Under the pieces are notes generated by a model. That model saw only the letters and a list, made by a program, of their open reading frames with translations. It made no database searches and was not told the origin of the DNA. This document shows positions 29,396 through 37,586 of a stretch of DNA of 64,000 bases, one piece after another. Within the stretch, counting starts at the first letter, position 1. Each line of letters starts with the position of its first letter. A program made the position numbers and the translations under genes. This DNA comes from Microbacteriaceae bacterium (GTDB lineage Bacteria; Actinomycetota; Actinomycetes; Actinomycetales; Microbacteriaceae): NCBI GenBank assembly GCA_014377425.1, contig JACMPQ010000025.1:1-64000 (forward strand), in the 5' to 3' direction.

Positions 29396-29453
29396 TTGAC
29401 AGCAGGGCCGGTCACCTTGGTAGGGTGGGAAAAACAATGTGAACGGTCACATT
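29396..29453 (+). promoter_or_regulatory. Promoter with LacI-type operator before the second importer
   Basis: TTGACA (29396-29401), a 19-bp spacer and TAGGGT (29421-29426) are followed by AATGTGAACGGTCACATT (29436-29453), which is palindromic in 8 of 9 base pairs. The sequence and spacing match the araB promoter, so the second importer and araBDA probably share one regulator. Confidence 0.7.
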
Positions 29454-29511
29454 ACATGACCCAGTTCCGCTGCTCATGATCAACCGCACTCCCCTGACAA
29501 AGAGGTCACCT

Positions 29512-29754
29512 GTGAAACTCCGCTACCGCTTTCGCGCCAGTAGCTCTTCCGCGTGCCCTCCCGCGATGACCACCTCCTCCCACCGGGCTTGGAGCGAGCG
29601 AACCGTAACGTCGCCCGAACACCCCCTACTTCCCGATTTGATGCAATTTGCATCGAGACGGATAAGAGACGCAGCCTTCGTGGGCTGGGCTGCGTCAGCA
29701 CCACCTGCCGACAAAGATGTCCACAGCAAAATCGAGAGGAACTTTTCACAGTGA
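29512..29754 (+). CDS. Possible leader ORF before the second sugar-binding protein
   Basis: An 80-codon frame starts at GTG 29512, 6 bp after AGAGG, and ends by a GTGA overlap with the binding-protein start at 29751. The encoded peptide is basic and Ser-rich with no recognisable domain. The spacing at both ends suggests translation and coupling, but composition is not strongly protein-like, so it may be chance. The transcript here also contains a perfect GATGCAA-T-TTGCATC palindrome (29640-29654) and a 9-bp stem GACGCAGCC / GGCTGCGTC (29668-29696). Confidence 0.3.
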   Translation: MKLRYRFRASSSSACPPAMTTSSHRAWSERTVTSPEHPLLPDLMQFASRRIRDAAFVGWAASAPPADKDVHSKIERNFSQ

Positions 29755-30869
29755 AGTCGAAAACAGTATTTGCGGTTATTGCCGCCGGGGCTCTCGTAGC
29801 CTCACTCGCCGCGTGCTCCAGCGCTCGCACCCCCGACGCCGCAGCATCGGCCGGCACCAGCAACAAGGGCGCCCTCGTGGGAATCGCCATGCCGACCCAG
29901 ACCTCCGAGCGTTGGATCAAGGACGGCGCCGCCATCAAGAAGGACCTCGAAGCCCTCGGTTACAAGACCGACCTCGAGTACGCCAACAACGACATCCCCA
30001 CCCAGGTGCAGCAGATCTCCACCATGATCACCAAGGGCGCAAAGGTCTTGGTCATCGCCTCGATCGACGGCACCGCGTTGAGCACCCAGCTTGACAACGC
30101 CGCCGCCGCTGGCATCAAGGTTGTCGCCTACGACCGCCTGATCAACGGCAACAAGAACGTTGACTACTACACCACCTTCGACAACTACAAGGTCGGCGTG
30201 CAGCAGGCAACCTCGCTGTTGACCGGCCTCGGAATCCTCGATGACAGCGGCAAGGAGACCGGAAAGACCGGCCCCTTCAACGTCGAGCTGTTCGCCGGTA
30301 GCCCGGATGACAACAACGCCACATTCTTCTACAACGGTGCCATTGACACCCTGAAGAAGTACATCGACAGCAAGGTCGTCGTTGTGCAGAGCGGCCAGAC
30401 CGACTTCAAGACGGTAGCCACCCTGCGCTGGGACCCGGCCACCGCCCAGAAGCGCATGCAGGACCTGCTCGCCAAGAGCTACTCCGCAGGCACCAAGGTC
30501 AATGGCGTTCTGTCACCCTACGATGGCATCTCCATCGGAATCATCTCCGCTCTGACCGCGGCCGGTTACGCCCCCACGGCGCTGCCGACCATCACCGGCC
30601 AGGACGCCGAGCTCGGATCGGTCAAGTCGATCATCGCCGGACAGCAGTATTCGACGATCTACAAGGACACCCGCAACCTCGGCAAGCAGGCCGTCAAGAT
30701 GGTTGACGGAATGCTCACCGGTGCCAAGGTAGACACCAACTCCACCGACTACAACAACGGCAAGAAGGTCGTTCCGACCTTCCTCCTGCAGTCGGAGGTC
30801 GTCACCAAGGCCAACGTCCAGAAGATTCTGGTCGACGGCGGTTACTACACGGCGGACCAGCTCAAGTAA
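29751..30869 (+). CDS. ChvE-like sugar-binding lipoprotein (second importer)
   Basis: About 372 aa. The GTG at 29751 is chosen because GAGAGGA precedes it and a signal peptide follows at once, ending in the lipobox SLAAC. The mature part ([77 protein letters not shown]) is of the ChvE type. The gene lies under the same operator type as araB, so L-arabinose is the leading substrate candidate. It is paralogous to the protein encoded at 23194. Confidence 0.92.
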   Translation: MKSKTVFAVIAAGALVASLAACSSARTPDAAASAGTSNKGALVGIAMPTQTSERWIKDGAAIKKDLEALGYKTDLEYANNDIPTQVQQISTMITKGAKVLVIASIDGTALSTQLDNAAAAGIKVVAYDRLINGNKNVDYYTTFDNYKVGVQQATSLLTGLGILDDSGKETGKTGPFNVELFAGSPDDNNATFFYNGAIDTLKKYIDSKVVVVQSGQTDFKTVATLRWDPATAQKRMQDLLAKSYSAGTKVNGVLSPYDGISIGIISALTAAGYAPTALPTITGQDAELGSVKSIIAGQQYSTIYKDTRNLGKQAVKMVDGMLTGAKVDTNSTDYNNGKKVVPTFLLQSEVVTKANVQKILVDGGYYTADQLK

Positions 30870-30892
30870 CACGGTCTCACCGGTCAGGACTA

Positions 30893-30932
30893 ACGGATGC
30901 TGGCGGCTCGGTTTCGCGCCGCCAGCATCCGT
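30893..30932 (+). repeat. Perfect 15-bp intercistronic hairpin
   Basis: ACGGATGCTGGCGGC (30893-30907) pairs perfectly with GCCGCCAGCATCCGT (30918-30932). It lies between the binding-protein and ATPase genes without a T-run. Such hairpins often protect the upstream mRNA and partly terminate, giving more binding protein than membrane components. Confidence 0.75.
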
Positions 30933-30963
30933 CTCGTTCATAAAGAATGAAAGCGAGTGGCAG

Positions 30964-32493
30964 ATGACCACCAATATTCTCGAAATGAGAAGCATTACCA
31001 AGACTTTTCCCGGGGTGAAGGCCCTGCAAGAGGTGAGCCTCGGAGTGCGTCGCGGTGAGGTTCACGCCATCTGTGGCGAGAACGGTGCCGGGAAATCCAC
31101 CCTCATGAAGGTGCTGTCTGGGGTATACCCTGCCGGCTCCTACGACGGCGAGATCTACTTCGAGAACGAGTTGGTGGAGTTTAAGAACATCAACGACTCC
31201 GAAGCTGTTGGCGTTGTCATCATCCATCAAGAACTCGCTCTAAGCCCCTTTCTGTCGATCGCCGAGAACATCTTTCTGGGCAACGAGCGCCAGAAAAACG
31301 GCTGGATCGACTGGAACGCCACCAACCTTGAGGCCGCAAAGCTACTGGCCCGGGTCGGTTTGAAAGACAACCCCATTACCAAGATCACCGAGATCGGCGT
31401 CGGAAAGCAGCAGTTAGTGGAGATCGCGAAGGCACTCTCCAAGCGCGTGAAACTGCTGATTCTCGACGAGCCGACCGCCGCCCTCAACGATGAGGACTCC
31501 GCTCACCTGCTCGACCTGCTCCTGCACCTCAAGAGCCAGGGCATCACCTCTATCATCATCTCGCACAAGCTCAACGAAATTAAACGTATCGCCGACTCGG
31601 TCACCATCATCCGCGACGGCAAAACGGTCGAAACGCTCGATATGGCCAAGGATGAAATCTCCGAGGAGCGCATCATCAAGGGGATGGTCGGTCGCGACCT
31701 CGAGAACCGCTATCCGCACCACACCCCTGACATCGGCGCGGAGGTTCTGCGGGTGGAGGACTGGACAGTGCATCACCCCACCGACCACTCGCGCGTGGTC
31801 ATCCACGGTGCCAATATCAACGTACGTCGCGGCGAAATCGTCGGAATCGCGGGACTCATGGGTGCCGGTCGCACGGAGCTCGCCATGAGTGTGTTCGGCC
31901 GCACCTACGGCCACAATATTTCCGGTCGTATTTATAAAGACGGCGTCGAAATTCAGACGCGCAGCGTTTCGGAGGCCATCGGTCACGGCATCGCCTACGC
32001 CACCGAGGATCGCAAACGCTACGGGCTCAACCTCATCGACGACATCAAGCGCAACATCTCCGGCTCCGCCCTCGGCAAGCTCGCCAAGCGCGGCTGGGTC
32101 GACGCCAACCAGGAATACGCCGTGGCCGAGGGTTACCGCAAGAGCATGAACATCAAATCGCCGACCGTGGGCGCCATCACCGGTAAACTCTCGGGCGGCA
32201 ACCAGCAAAAAGTAGTGCTGAGCAAATGGATGTTTGCCGACCCCGACGTGCTGATTCTGGATGAACCCACCCGCGGCATCGACGTCGGCGCCAAGTATGA
32301 GATCTACACGATCATCAACACGCTCGCCGGACAGGGCAAAGGAGTGATCGTGATCTCCTCCGAGCTTCCCGAGCTGCTCGGAATCTGCGACCGTATTTAT
32401 ACGCTCTCGGAGGGAACGATCACCGCCGATATTCCCCGCGATAAAGCGACCCCCGAACTTCTCATGCAGTACATGACCCAGGAACAGGACTGA
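30964..32493 (+). CDS. Sugar ABC transporter ATPase (GguA/MmsA-like, second importer)
   Basis: A 509-aa tandem ATPase. Domain one has [26 protein letters not shown] and [12 protein letters not shown]; domain two has [26 protein letters not shown] and [12 protein letters not shown]. It is closely paralogous to the protein at 20199. AAAGCGAGTGGCAG precedes the ATG. The permease follows 7 bp after its stop. Confidence 0.93.
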   Translation: MTTNILEMRSITKTFPGVKALQEVSLGVRRGEVHAICGENGAGKSTLMKVLSGVYPAGSYDGEIYFENELVEFKNINDSEAVGVVIIHQELALSPFLSIAENIFLGNERQKNGWIDWNATNLEAAKLLARVGLKDNPITKITEIGVGKQQLVEIAKALSKRVKLLILDEPTAALNDEDSAHLLDLLLHLKSQGITSIIISHKLNEIKRIADSVTIIRDGKTVETLDMAKDEISEERIIKGMVGRDLENRYPHHTPDIGAEVLRVEDWTVHHPTDHSRVVIHGANINVRRGEIVGIAGLMGAGRTELAMSVFGRTYGHNISGRIYKDGVEIQTRSVSEAIGHGIAYATEDRKRYGLNLIDDIKRNISGSALGKLAKRGWVDANQEYAVAEGYRKSMNIKSPTVGAITGKLSGGNQQKVVLSKWMFADPDVLILDEPTRGIDVGAKYEIYTIINTLAGQGKGVIVISSELPELLGICDRIYTLSEGTITADIPRDKATPELLMQYMTQEQD

Positions 32494-32500
32494 GCCCGCC

Positions 32501-33709
32501 ATGAGCGCTCCCGTTACGCCCGTCGCCCACAATCCCATCGGTCGGGCCGCCAACTATCTCACCAGTCAGCTGCGCCAGATCGGTATCTTTATCGCGCTGA
32601 TCGTGATCGTGGTGTTGTTTCAGATTCTCACCCAGGGTGTGTTGCTGAACCCGCAAAACGTGTCCAACGTGATCGTGCAAAACAGCTACGTGCTGATTCT
32701 GGCCATCGGCATGGTGATGATCATCATCGCCGGACACATCGACCTTTCGGTCGGGTCGGTGGTCGGGTTCATCGGCGCTATCGCCGGAGTGCTTACCAAC
32801 CGCATGGGTCTGCCCTGGTGGCTCGCCATCATCGCGGCCCTCCTCGCCGGCGTTTTGGTGGGCGCGTGGCAGGGCTTCTGGGTCGCCTACTTTGGCATCC
32901 CCGCGTTCATCGTGACCCTCGCCGGTATGCTAATTTTCCGCGGCCTCACGCAGGTCGTGCTCGGCAGCACCCAGATCACTCCGTTCCCCGATGAAATGCG
33001 TGCGCTCGGTGGCGGTTTCCTGCCAACCCTTGGTTTTCTTGGTGGGCAGTACGAAACCCTCACCGTGGTCATCGGTCTGCTGGCTGCCGCTGTTCTCGTG
33101 GCTGCCGGCATCCGTCAGCGCCTGATTCGCCGCCGCCTCAACCTCGAAGACGAGCCCTTCGCCTGGTTCGTGGTGAAGCTCGCCTTCACCGCAGCGCTCG
33201 TGCTGGCCATCGCGTTCCTGCTCGCGAGCTACCGCGGCACCCCGATCGTGCTGGTTGTACTTGGCCTGTTGGTGGTCGTTTACTCCGCAGTCATGGGCCG
33301 CAGCGTTTACGGGCGCCACATCTACGCCCTCGGCGGCAACCTCAACGCGGCGCTGCTCTCCGGCGTCAAGACCAAGCGGGTGACCTTCCTGCTGTTCGTC
33401 AACATGGGGGTGCTTGCAGCACTCGCCGGACTCGTCTTTGCCGGCCAGCTGAATCTCGCCAACCCCACCAACGGCACCGGCTTTGAACTGGATGCCATCG
33501 CCGCCGCCTTCATCGGGGGAGCCGCCGTTACCGGAGGCATCGGTACCGTTACCGGCGCCATCATCGGTGGTCTGATCATCGGAATCCTCAACAACGGAAT
33601 GTCGATTATCGGGGTCGGGACCGACTGGCAGCAGTTCATCAAGGGCATCGTGCTGCTTTCGGCAGTGGCCTTCGACGTGTACAACAAGCGCCGCTCCGGC
33701 GGTCGTTGA
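32501..33709 (+). CDS. Sugar ABC transporter permease (GguB/MmsB-like, second importer)
   Basis: A 402-aa CUT2 permease with ten or so membrane segments. Conserved segments [37 protein letters not shown] and FELDAIAAAFIGGAAVTGGIGT align with the permease at 21764. It lacks the long polar tail of that paralogue. Last gene of the second importer; a long terminator follows. Confidence 0.93.
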   Translation: MSAPVTPVAHNPIGRAANYLTSQLRQIGIFIALIVIVVLFQILTQGVLLNPQNVSNVIVQNSYVLILAIGMVMIIIAGHIDLSVGSVVGFIGAIAGVLTNRMGLPWWLAIIAALLAGVLVGAWQGFWVAYFGIPAFIVTLAGMLIFRGLTQVVLGSTQITPFPDEMRALGGGFLPTLGFLGGQYETLTVVIGLLAAAVLVAAGIRQRLIRRRLNLEDEPFAWFVVKLAFTAALVLAIAFLLASYRGTPIVLVVLGLLVVVYSAVMGRSVYGRHIYALGGNLNAALLSGVKTKRVTFLLFVNMGVLAALAGLVFAGQLNLANPTNGTGFELDAIAAAFIGGAAVTGGIGTVTGAIIGGLIIGILNNGMSIIGVGTDWQQFIKGIVLLSAVAFDVYNKRRSGGR

Positions 33710-33724
33710 TCGCTGAGTAGCGCA

Positions 33725-33760
33725 CAACAACCCCGGCGCCCTATGGCGTCGGGGTTGTTG
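33725..33760 (+). terminator. Hairpin terminator after the second importer
   Basis: CAACAACCCCGGCGCC (33725-33740) pairs with GGCGTCGGGGTTGTTG (33745-33760) around a CTAT loop, with one G-T pair. No T-run follows, as at the araA hairpin. Confidence 0.75.
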
Positions 33761-33761
33761 C

Positions 33762-33929
33762 GTGAACGGCTCTGAAGCGGTCGTCATCATTGGCGCCGTC
33801 GTTGCGGGCGTGGTTTTCCGGAGACGAGCTGGCCACCGATCGGTGTGGATTCCTCTGGCGGGTGGCGGTGCGATGGCGCTCGTTTTCGTCGTCAGCTGGA
33901 TCATCAGCAACGTCGCGTTCGACCTGTAG
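33762..33929 (+). CDS. Possible small membrane protein (55 aa)
   Basis: GTG start directly after the hairpin arm; 55 codons. The peptide has two hydrophobic segments (EAVVIIGAVVAGVVF and GGAMALVFVVSWIISNV) separated by a basic loop RRRAGHR, typical of a two-helix hairpin protein. No ribosome-binding site is visible, which keeps confidence low. Function unknown. Confidence 0.3.
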   Translation: MNGSEAVVIIGAVVAGVVFRRRAGHRSVWIPLAGGGAMALVFVVSWIISNVAFDL

Positions 33930-33965
33930 GGAACGAATTTGAGTGACGTCTCGAGCTGAGCCGCC

Positions 33966-34322
33966 CTACGACTGCAAGTACGCAGCGTGGGCTAGAGCCG
34001 CGGCCTCGTCCCAGGGGAGTCCGAGGCGTTTCATCTGCTGAGCGAAGGCGAGGGCGGCGGCGTGAGCCTGCTGCCGCACAGCGTCATCGCCGTCGGCAAC
34101 CGTCGTTCCGGCGCGCCCCCGAGTCACGATGAAGCCGGCGTCCTCGAGCTCCTTGTAGGCGCGCGCAACGGTGCCCGCTGCCAGGCCCAGTTCGGCGGCA
34201 AGCTTTCTCACGGTGGGCAGGTGCGCACCGGCCACCAAGCTCCCGGCCTGAATCTGCTCCCGCAATTGCAATTTAATCTGCTCGAACGGCGGGGTAGCCG
34301 AGGTTTTATCGAGGTTGATCAT
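33966..34322 (-). CDS. Short GntR-family regulator (YtrA-like)
   Basis: A 118-aa protein: an N-terminal GntR winged helix (PPFEQIKLQLREQIQAGSLVAGAHLPTVRKLAAELGLAAGTVARAYKELEDAGFI) followed by a short helical tail of ~45 residues, the size of the YtrA subgroup. Such proteins usually regulate an adjacent ABC transporter, but here the neighbours are the second importer (convergent) and a decayed sugar operon (divergent), so its target is not evident. Confidence 0.88.
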   Translation of the reverse strand: MINLDKTSATPPFEQIKLQLREQIQAGSLVAGAHLPTVRKLAAELGLAAGTVARAYKELEDAGFIVTRGRAGTTVADGDDAVRQQAHAAALAFAQQMKRLGLPWDEAAALAHAAYLQS

Positions 34323-34474
34323 GGCGCGCTACCTTCGTGTTGAGGCTTTAGTGCGCCAACGCTAGCATCGCAAAAAACCAATTGGGCTGCTCGGATCGAA
34401 ACCGGCAGTCCCGTGGTTGTGAGGGCTAACCTGCGTGATCCAACCGCGGCACGGGCTCATTGTCCATATTTATC

Positions 34475-34486
34475 GTGAGCGCTAAC
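34475..34486. promoter_or_regulatory. LacI/GalR-type operator before the decayed operon
   Basis: GTGAGCGCTAAC (followed by AC) matches the classic palindromic LacI/GalR-family operator with a central GCGC. It is distinct from the TGTGAACGGTCACA sites of the arabinose genes. It probably once served the LacI-family protein whose 3' remnant lies at 36072-36374. Confidence 0.55.
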
Positions 34487-34560
34487 ACTTTCACGCAGCC
34501 GGGACGAATTAGCCGCCGGTGGTCGTCATCACACGAGCTCCGGACACTAAACAAGGTGGT

Positions 34561-35535
34561 TTGGTAGATCAAAAGCTTGTTGGCCTCGCGGCCGTAAGCG
34601 CGATCATTTTGGCCCTCACCGGCTGTTCCAGTGCCGTGACCGGCGGTTCGGGCGGCAACTCAGACACGGTCGTTGGCTTCTCGCAGGTAGGGGTGGAAAG
34701 CGGCTGGTGAACCGCCAACACCATTTCCATCCAGCAGTCGTTCAAAGACGCGAAGATTCCGTTGAAGTTCTCCGACGCACAGGGCGAATAGGAGGGTCAT
34801 ATTAAGGCTATCGCTCCTACTATTCAGCAGAAGATCAGTGCAATCGCCTTCTCGCCGGTTGTTGAATCGGGCTGGGACACCGTCATGAAGGAGGCCAAGG
34901 GCGCCAAAATTCCGGTGATCCTCACCGACCGCGCTGTCGACTCCCAAGACAAGTCGCTGTGTGGGAGCTTCCTCGGGCCTGACTTCATCAAGGAGGGCGA
35001 GTCGGTCGGTACCTGGGTGAAAGAAAACTTCGCCGACCAGGCATCCGCACACGTCGCCGAACTGCAGGGAACCACCGGATCTGCACCGGCCAACGATCGG
35101 GCAAAGGGGTTTCGCAACATCGTGGGATCCGATCCGAGGTTCAAGATTGTGGCCTCGCAGACGGGAGATTTCACGCGCGCGCTCGGCAAGCAGGTGATGG
35201 AAGCCTTCTTGAAGTCACACCCCGGAATCCACCTCGTGTTCGCCCATAACGACGACATGGGAATCGGAGCAATCGAGGCCATCGAGGCAACGGGCAAGGT
35301 GCCGGGAAAAGACATCAAAATCGTCACCATCGACGCTGTGAAAGACGGCATGCAGGCACTAGCCAACGGCAAGTCCAACTTCATCGCCGAATGCTCACCG
35401 CTCTTGGGCGACCAGCGTGTTTCGATTGTGAAGGACACCCTGGCCGGAACATCGGTGGAGCCCCGGAGCGTGACCGAGGAAACCACCCTCACCCAGGATC
35501 AGGCCGTCGAGGCCCTCCCCGACCGCAAGTACTAG
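34561..35535 (+). pseudogene. YtfQ-like galactofuranose-type sugar-binding protein, broken by two stops
   Basis: The frame reads a lipoprotein signal (VGLAAVSAIILALTGC), then TVVGFSQVGVESGW, a TGA (34708-34710), TANTISIQQSFKDAKIPLKFSDAQGE, a TAG (34789-34791), and then about 245 uninterrupted codons, including KISAIAFSPVVESGWDTVMKEAK, VAELQGTTGSAP, SQTGDFTRALGKQVMEAFL and FAHNDDMGIGAIEAIEA. The order and wording follow YtfQ. Both stops fit single C-to-T changes (CGA to TGA, CAG to TAG). No frameshift is seen within it. The TTG at 34561 is a plausible original start. The intact 3' part could in principle be translated alone but would lack a signal peptide. Confidence 0.85.
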
Positions 35536-35746
35536 CCCGCGGCAACGCGGACTAGAGCAAAGCCAGAAGTGCGACGAGCCCCCGCCGTGATCGAGCGCAC
35601 CGCCAACCCAGTCACCTCCCGCAACCAAGCCCCCATAACCAAGCCCCTCGCAACCAAGCTTCAGACAGTTCAGCCCAGGGCGCGCAAGCGCAGGACACAG
35701 TGATGAGTCAGACTGCATCGGAGCGCACAATGCGGCGGGGGCGCCG

Positions 35747-36071
35747 CTGATCGAAATAACCGAAATCTTCACCAGTTTTCCCGGGGTGAAGGCGCTAGAC
35801 CGGGTGAACTTCCGAATCTTTCCGGGCGAAGTGCAGTCGCTGATGGGCGAAGATGCCGCCGGAAAATCCACCCCGATCAAGGCGCTCACCGGTGTATGGC
35901 ATTGACTCCGGAACCGTCACCCTTCAGGGCACCCCGGTCCAGATTTCTGGACCGGCGGCGGCTCAGGCCGTCAATCCAGCGTCACTCATCAATGAGCATT
36001 CGCTCACCGTAGCGCAACTGGTGGCAATCGCCCGAGCCATCGTCATCGCCATCGCCGCCAGGGTGCTGATC
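35747..36071 (+). pseudogene. YtfR-like ATPase, N-terminal fragment with frameshift
   Basis: From 35747 the frame encodes LIEITEIFTSFPGVKALDRV, FPGEVQSLMGEDAAGKSTPIKALTGV and then stops at TGA 35903-35905. The homology resumes in another frame (GIDSGTVTLQGTPVQISGP) at about 35898, indicating a 2-bp loss. Walker A is altered (GEDAAGKST instead of GENGAGKST). The fragment continues as HSLTVAQLVAIARAI and ARVLI and then ends where a regulator fragment begins. All later ATPase motifs are absent. Confidence 0.75.
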
Positions 36072-36374
36072 GCCGCCGTCCGCAGCATCGCCGCCGTCTT
36101 TTCAGGCAACGACCAAATGGCGTTCGGCATCTTGCACGCCCTGAAAGAGAAGGGACTCAGCGCGCTGCACTATCTCAGCCGGGTCGGCTTCGACGACATC
36201 CCTGAGGCCCGGTACGTCAGCCCGCCGCTCACGACGGTTGCGGGCGATTTCGCCGAACTGGGCCGGGCGATTATGTCCACGCTCACCGAGATTCTGCCTG
36301 GAACTACCGAGAGCGATCATCCGCACAGCCTGCCGGTGCTGCTCGAACGGGCCTCCACCGCGCGCCTGGCTTAG
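36072..36374 (+). pseudogene. C-terminal remnant of a LacI-family regulator fused to the ATPase fragment
   Basis: In the same open frame as the end of the ATPase fragment, the sequence becomes AVFSGNDQMAFGILHALKEKGL, VGFDDIPEARYVSPPLTTVA and GDFAELGR...LLERASTARLA, the C-terminal third of a LacI-type effector domain. The DNA-binding half is missing. A deletion apparently joined the ATPase gene to the regulator gene, removing the rest of the ATPase and the permeases expected between them. Confidence 0.75.
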
Positions 36375-36522
36375 CGGCCGTTCCGGAACATTTGGGCGGC
36401 TGGCATCCCGGCGTGTCAGCCGCCCGCGTGCTGGGCCGATACCAACGCGACCACCACCACGAAGGGGTGAGGTGACGCACGCTTCGCATCTCCCTGCCCA
36501 CCGCGGTAATTTCTACTATTCG

Positions 36523-37362
36523 TCAGTTTCCGCTGACAGTTCCACCCCTTGCCTCCGGGGCGGTCGAAGGGTAACGGTTGCGCTGTGCTCGGCTGGTGCC
36601 ACCAAAAATGCGCGGGGAGGTGCCCAACGATGCATTTCCGGTCGCCCGACGCAGGTAGCGCAGGGGCGGCAATTCTCCGGGCCAGTGTCGGGTGAGGGTG
36701 TACTGACCGCGGCGAAACCGGTAAATGAGCGCGCTGAGACTCCCGAACGGTCGCATCGAGATTCCCATCGACAGGGTCGTCGAGAAGATCAGCTCACGAA
36801 TCGGCCCGAGATGCATCGACAGGTCAACGTCGTCGTGCACGAGCGGATCATTTCGGTGCACCGCATCCTTCACTTCAAGCCACGCGCTTCGCCGCATCGC
36901 GAGATTCGAACCGAAAAGCGGGATATGTCCGAGAGCTGCTCGCATGGTCAGAAAATAGCTACCGAGGTAGAGCGCCGCGAGCGGGGTGCGCAGCCAGCGT
37001 GGCCCATCAATAAAGTGGGCAGCTCCCGTGAGGGCAACGGCCTCCGGATGCGCGAGGAGTTCGCGATGGAGATCGGCCAGCCAAGTAACGGGCGGAAGGC
37101 AATCGGCGTCGAGGCGAGCGATGATCTCGCCGGATGCCGCGTCGTAGCCGGCCGCGCTCGCCGCTGGTATCCCCCCGCCGAGCTGGATCACCACGCGTGC
37201 CCCGAATTCGCGGGCAACGGCGGCGCTGGCATCGGTGGAGCCGTTGTCTACAACGATGATTTCGTCGGCTACACGAGTTTGGGCGGCCAGCGACTGCAGG
37301 CACCGCTGAAGTACGTCTGCGTCATCTTTTACTGGGATGACGACGGTGATGCTGGGCGACAC
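36523..37362 (-). CDS. Family 2 glycosyltransferase
   Basis: A 279-aa GT-A enzyme that should transfer a sugar from an NDP-sugar, probably to a cell-surface glycan. The N-terminus SITVVIPVKDDADVLQRCLQSLAAQT and DNGSTDAS bind the nucleotide; ARLDADC carries the metal-binding DxD; FGSNLAMRRSAWLEV and HDDVDLS mark the acceptor side. A hydrophobic stretch (LAALYLGSYFLTMRAALG) may contact the membrane. GTG start preceded by GAGGAG. Divergent from the epimerase gene. Confidence 0.85.
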   Translation of the reverse strand: MSPSITVVIPVKDDADVLQRCLQSLAAQTRVADEIIVVDNGSTDASAAVAREFGARVVIQLGGGIPAASAAGYDAASGEIIARLDADCLPPVTWLADLHRELLAHPEAVALTGAAHFIDGPRWLRTPLAALYLGSYFLTMRAALGHIPLFGSNLAMRRSAWLEVKDAVHRNDPLVHDDVDLSMHLGPIRELIFSTTLSMGISMRPFGSLSALIYRFRRGQYTLTRHWPGELPPLRYLRRATGNASLGTSPRIFGGTSRAQRNRYPSTAPEARGGTVSGN

Positions 37363-37452
37363 GGTTTAGCTCCTCACGGCGGCGCGGAGAGCGGAGTGAA
37401 CATCCGAAGCCTTTAGCGCTTGGCAGGCTACGCGGCCGATCTGTGGGTTGGC

Positions 37453-37490
37453 GTGCCAGATTGTGTGCCAGAGCCGCGATATCGGCACAC
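37453..37490. promoter_or_regulatory. Inverted and direct repeats in the divergent promoter region
   Basis: GTGTGCC (37463-37469) and GGCACAC (37484-37490) form a perfect interrupted palindrome; GTGCCAGA is also directly repeated (37453 and 37465). The site lies between the divergent glycosyltransferase and epimerase genes and could be an operator. Confidence 0.3.
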
Positions 37491-37586
37491 TGGGGCGGGG
37501 GCAGTTTGCCGCAAACAGCTGCCGTAACCGTCGCTGTCTTCAAAAAAATTCAGGCACGGCACCACCACACAGGAGTTGACCTAACT

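Noticed and set aside
34708-34710. TGA in the binding-protein pseudogene as a selenocysteine or readthrough codon
   Set aside because: A second stop (TAG) follows 78 bp later, no SECIS-like hairpin was seen, and the neighbouring ATPase and regulator are also broken.
36238-37416. 392-codon plus-strand frame across the glycosyltransferase gene
   Set aside because: The minus-strand reading has clear glycosyltransferase motifs; the plus frame does not resemble a protein beyond the regulator remnant at its start.
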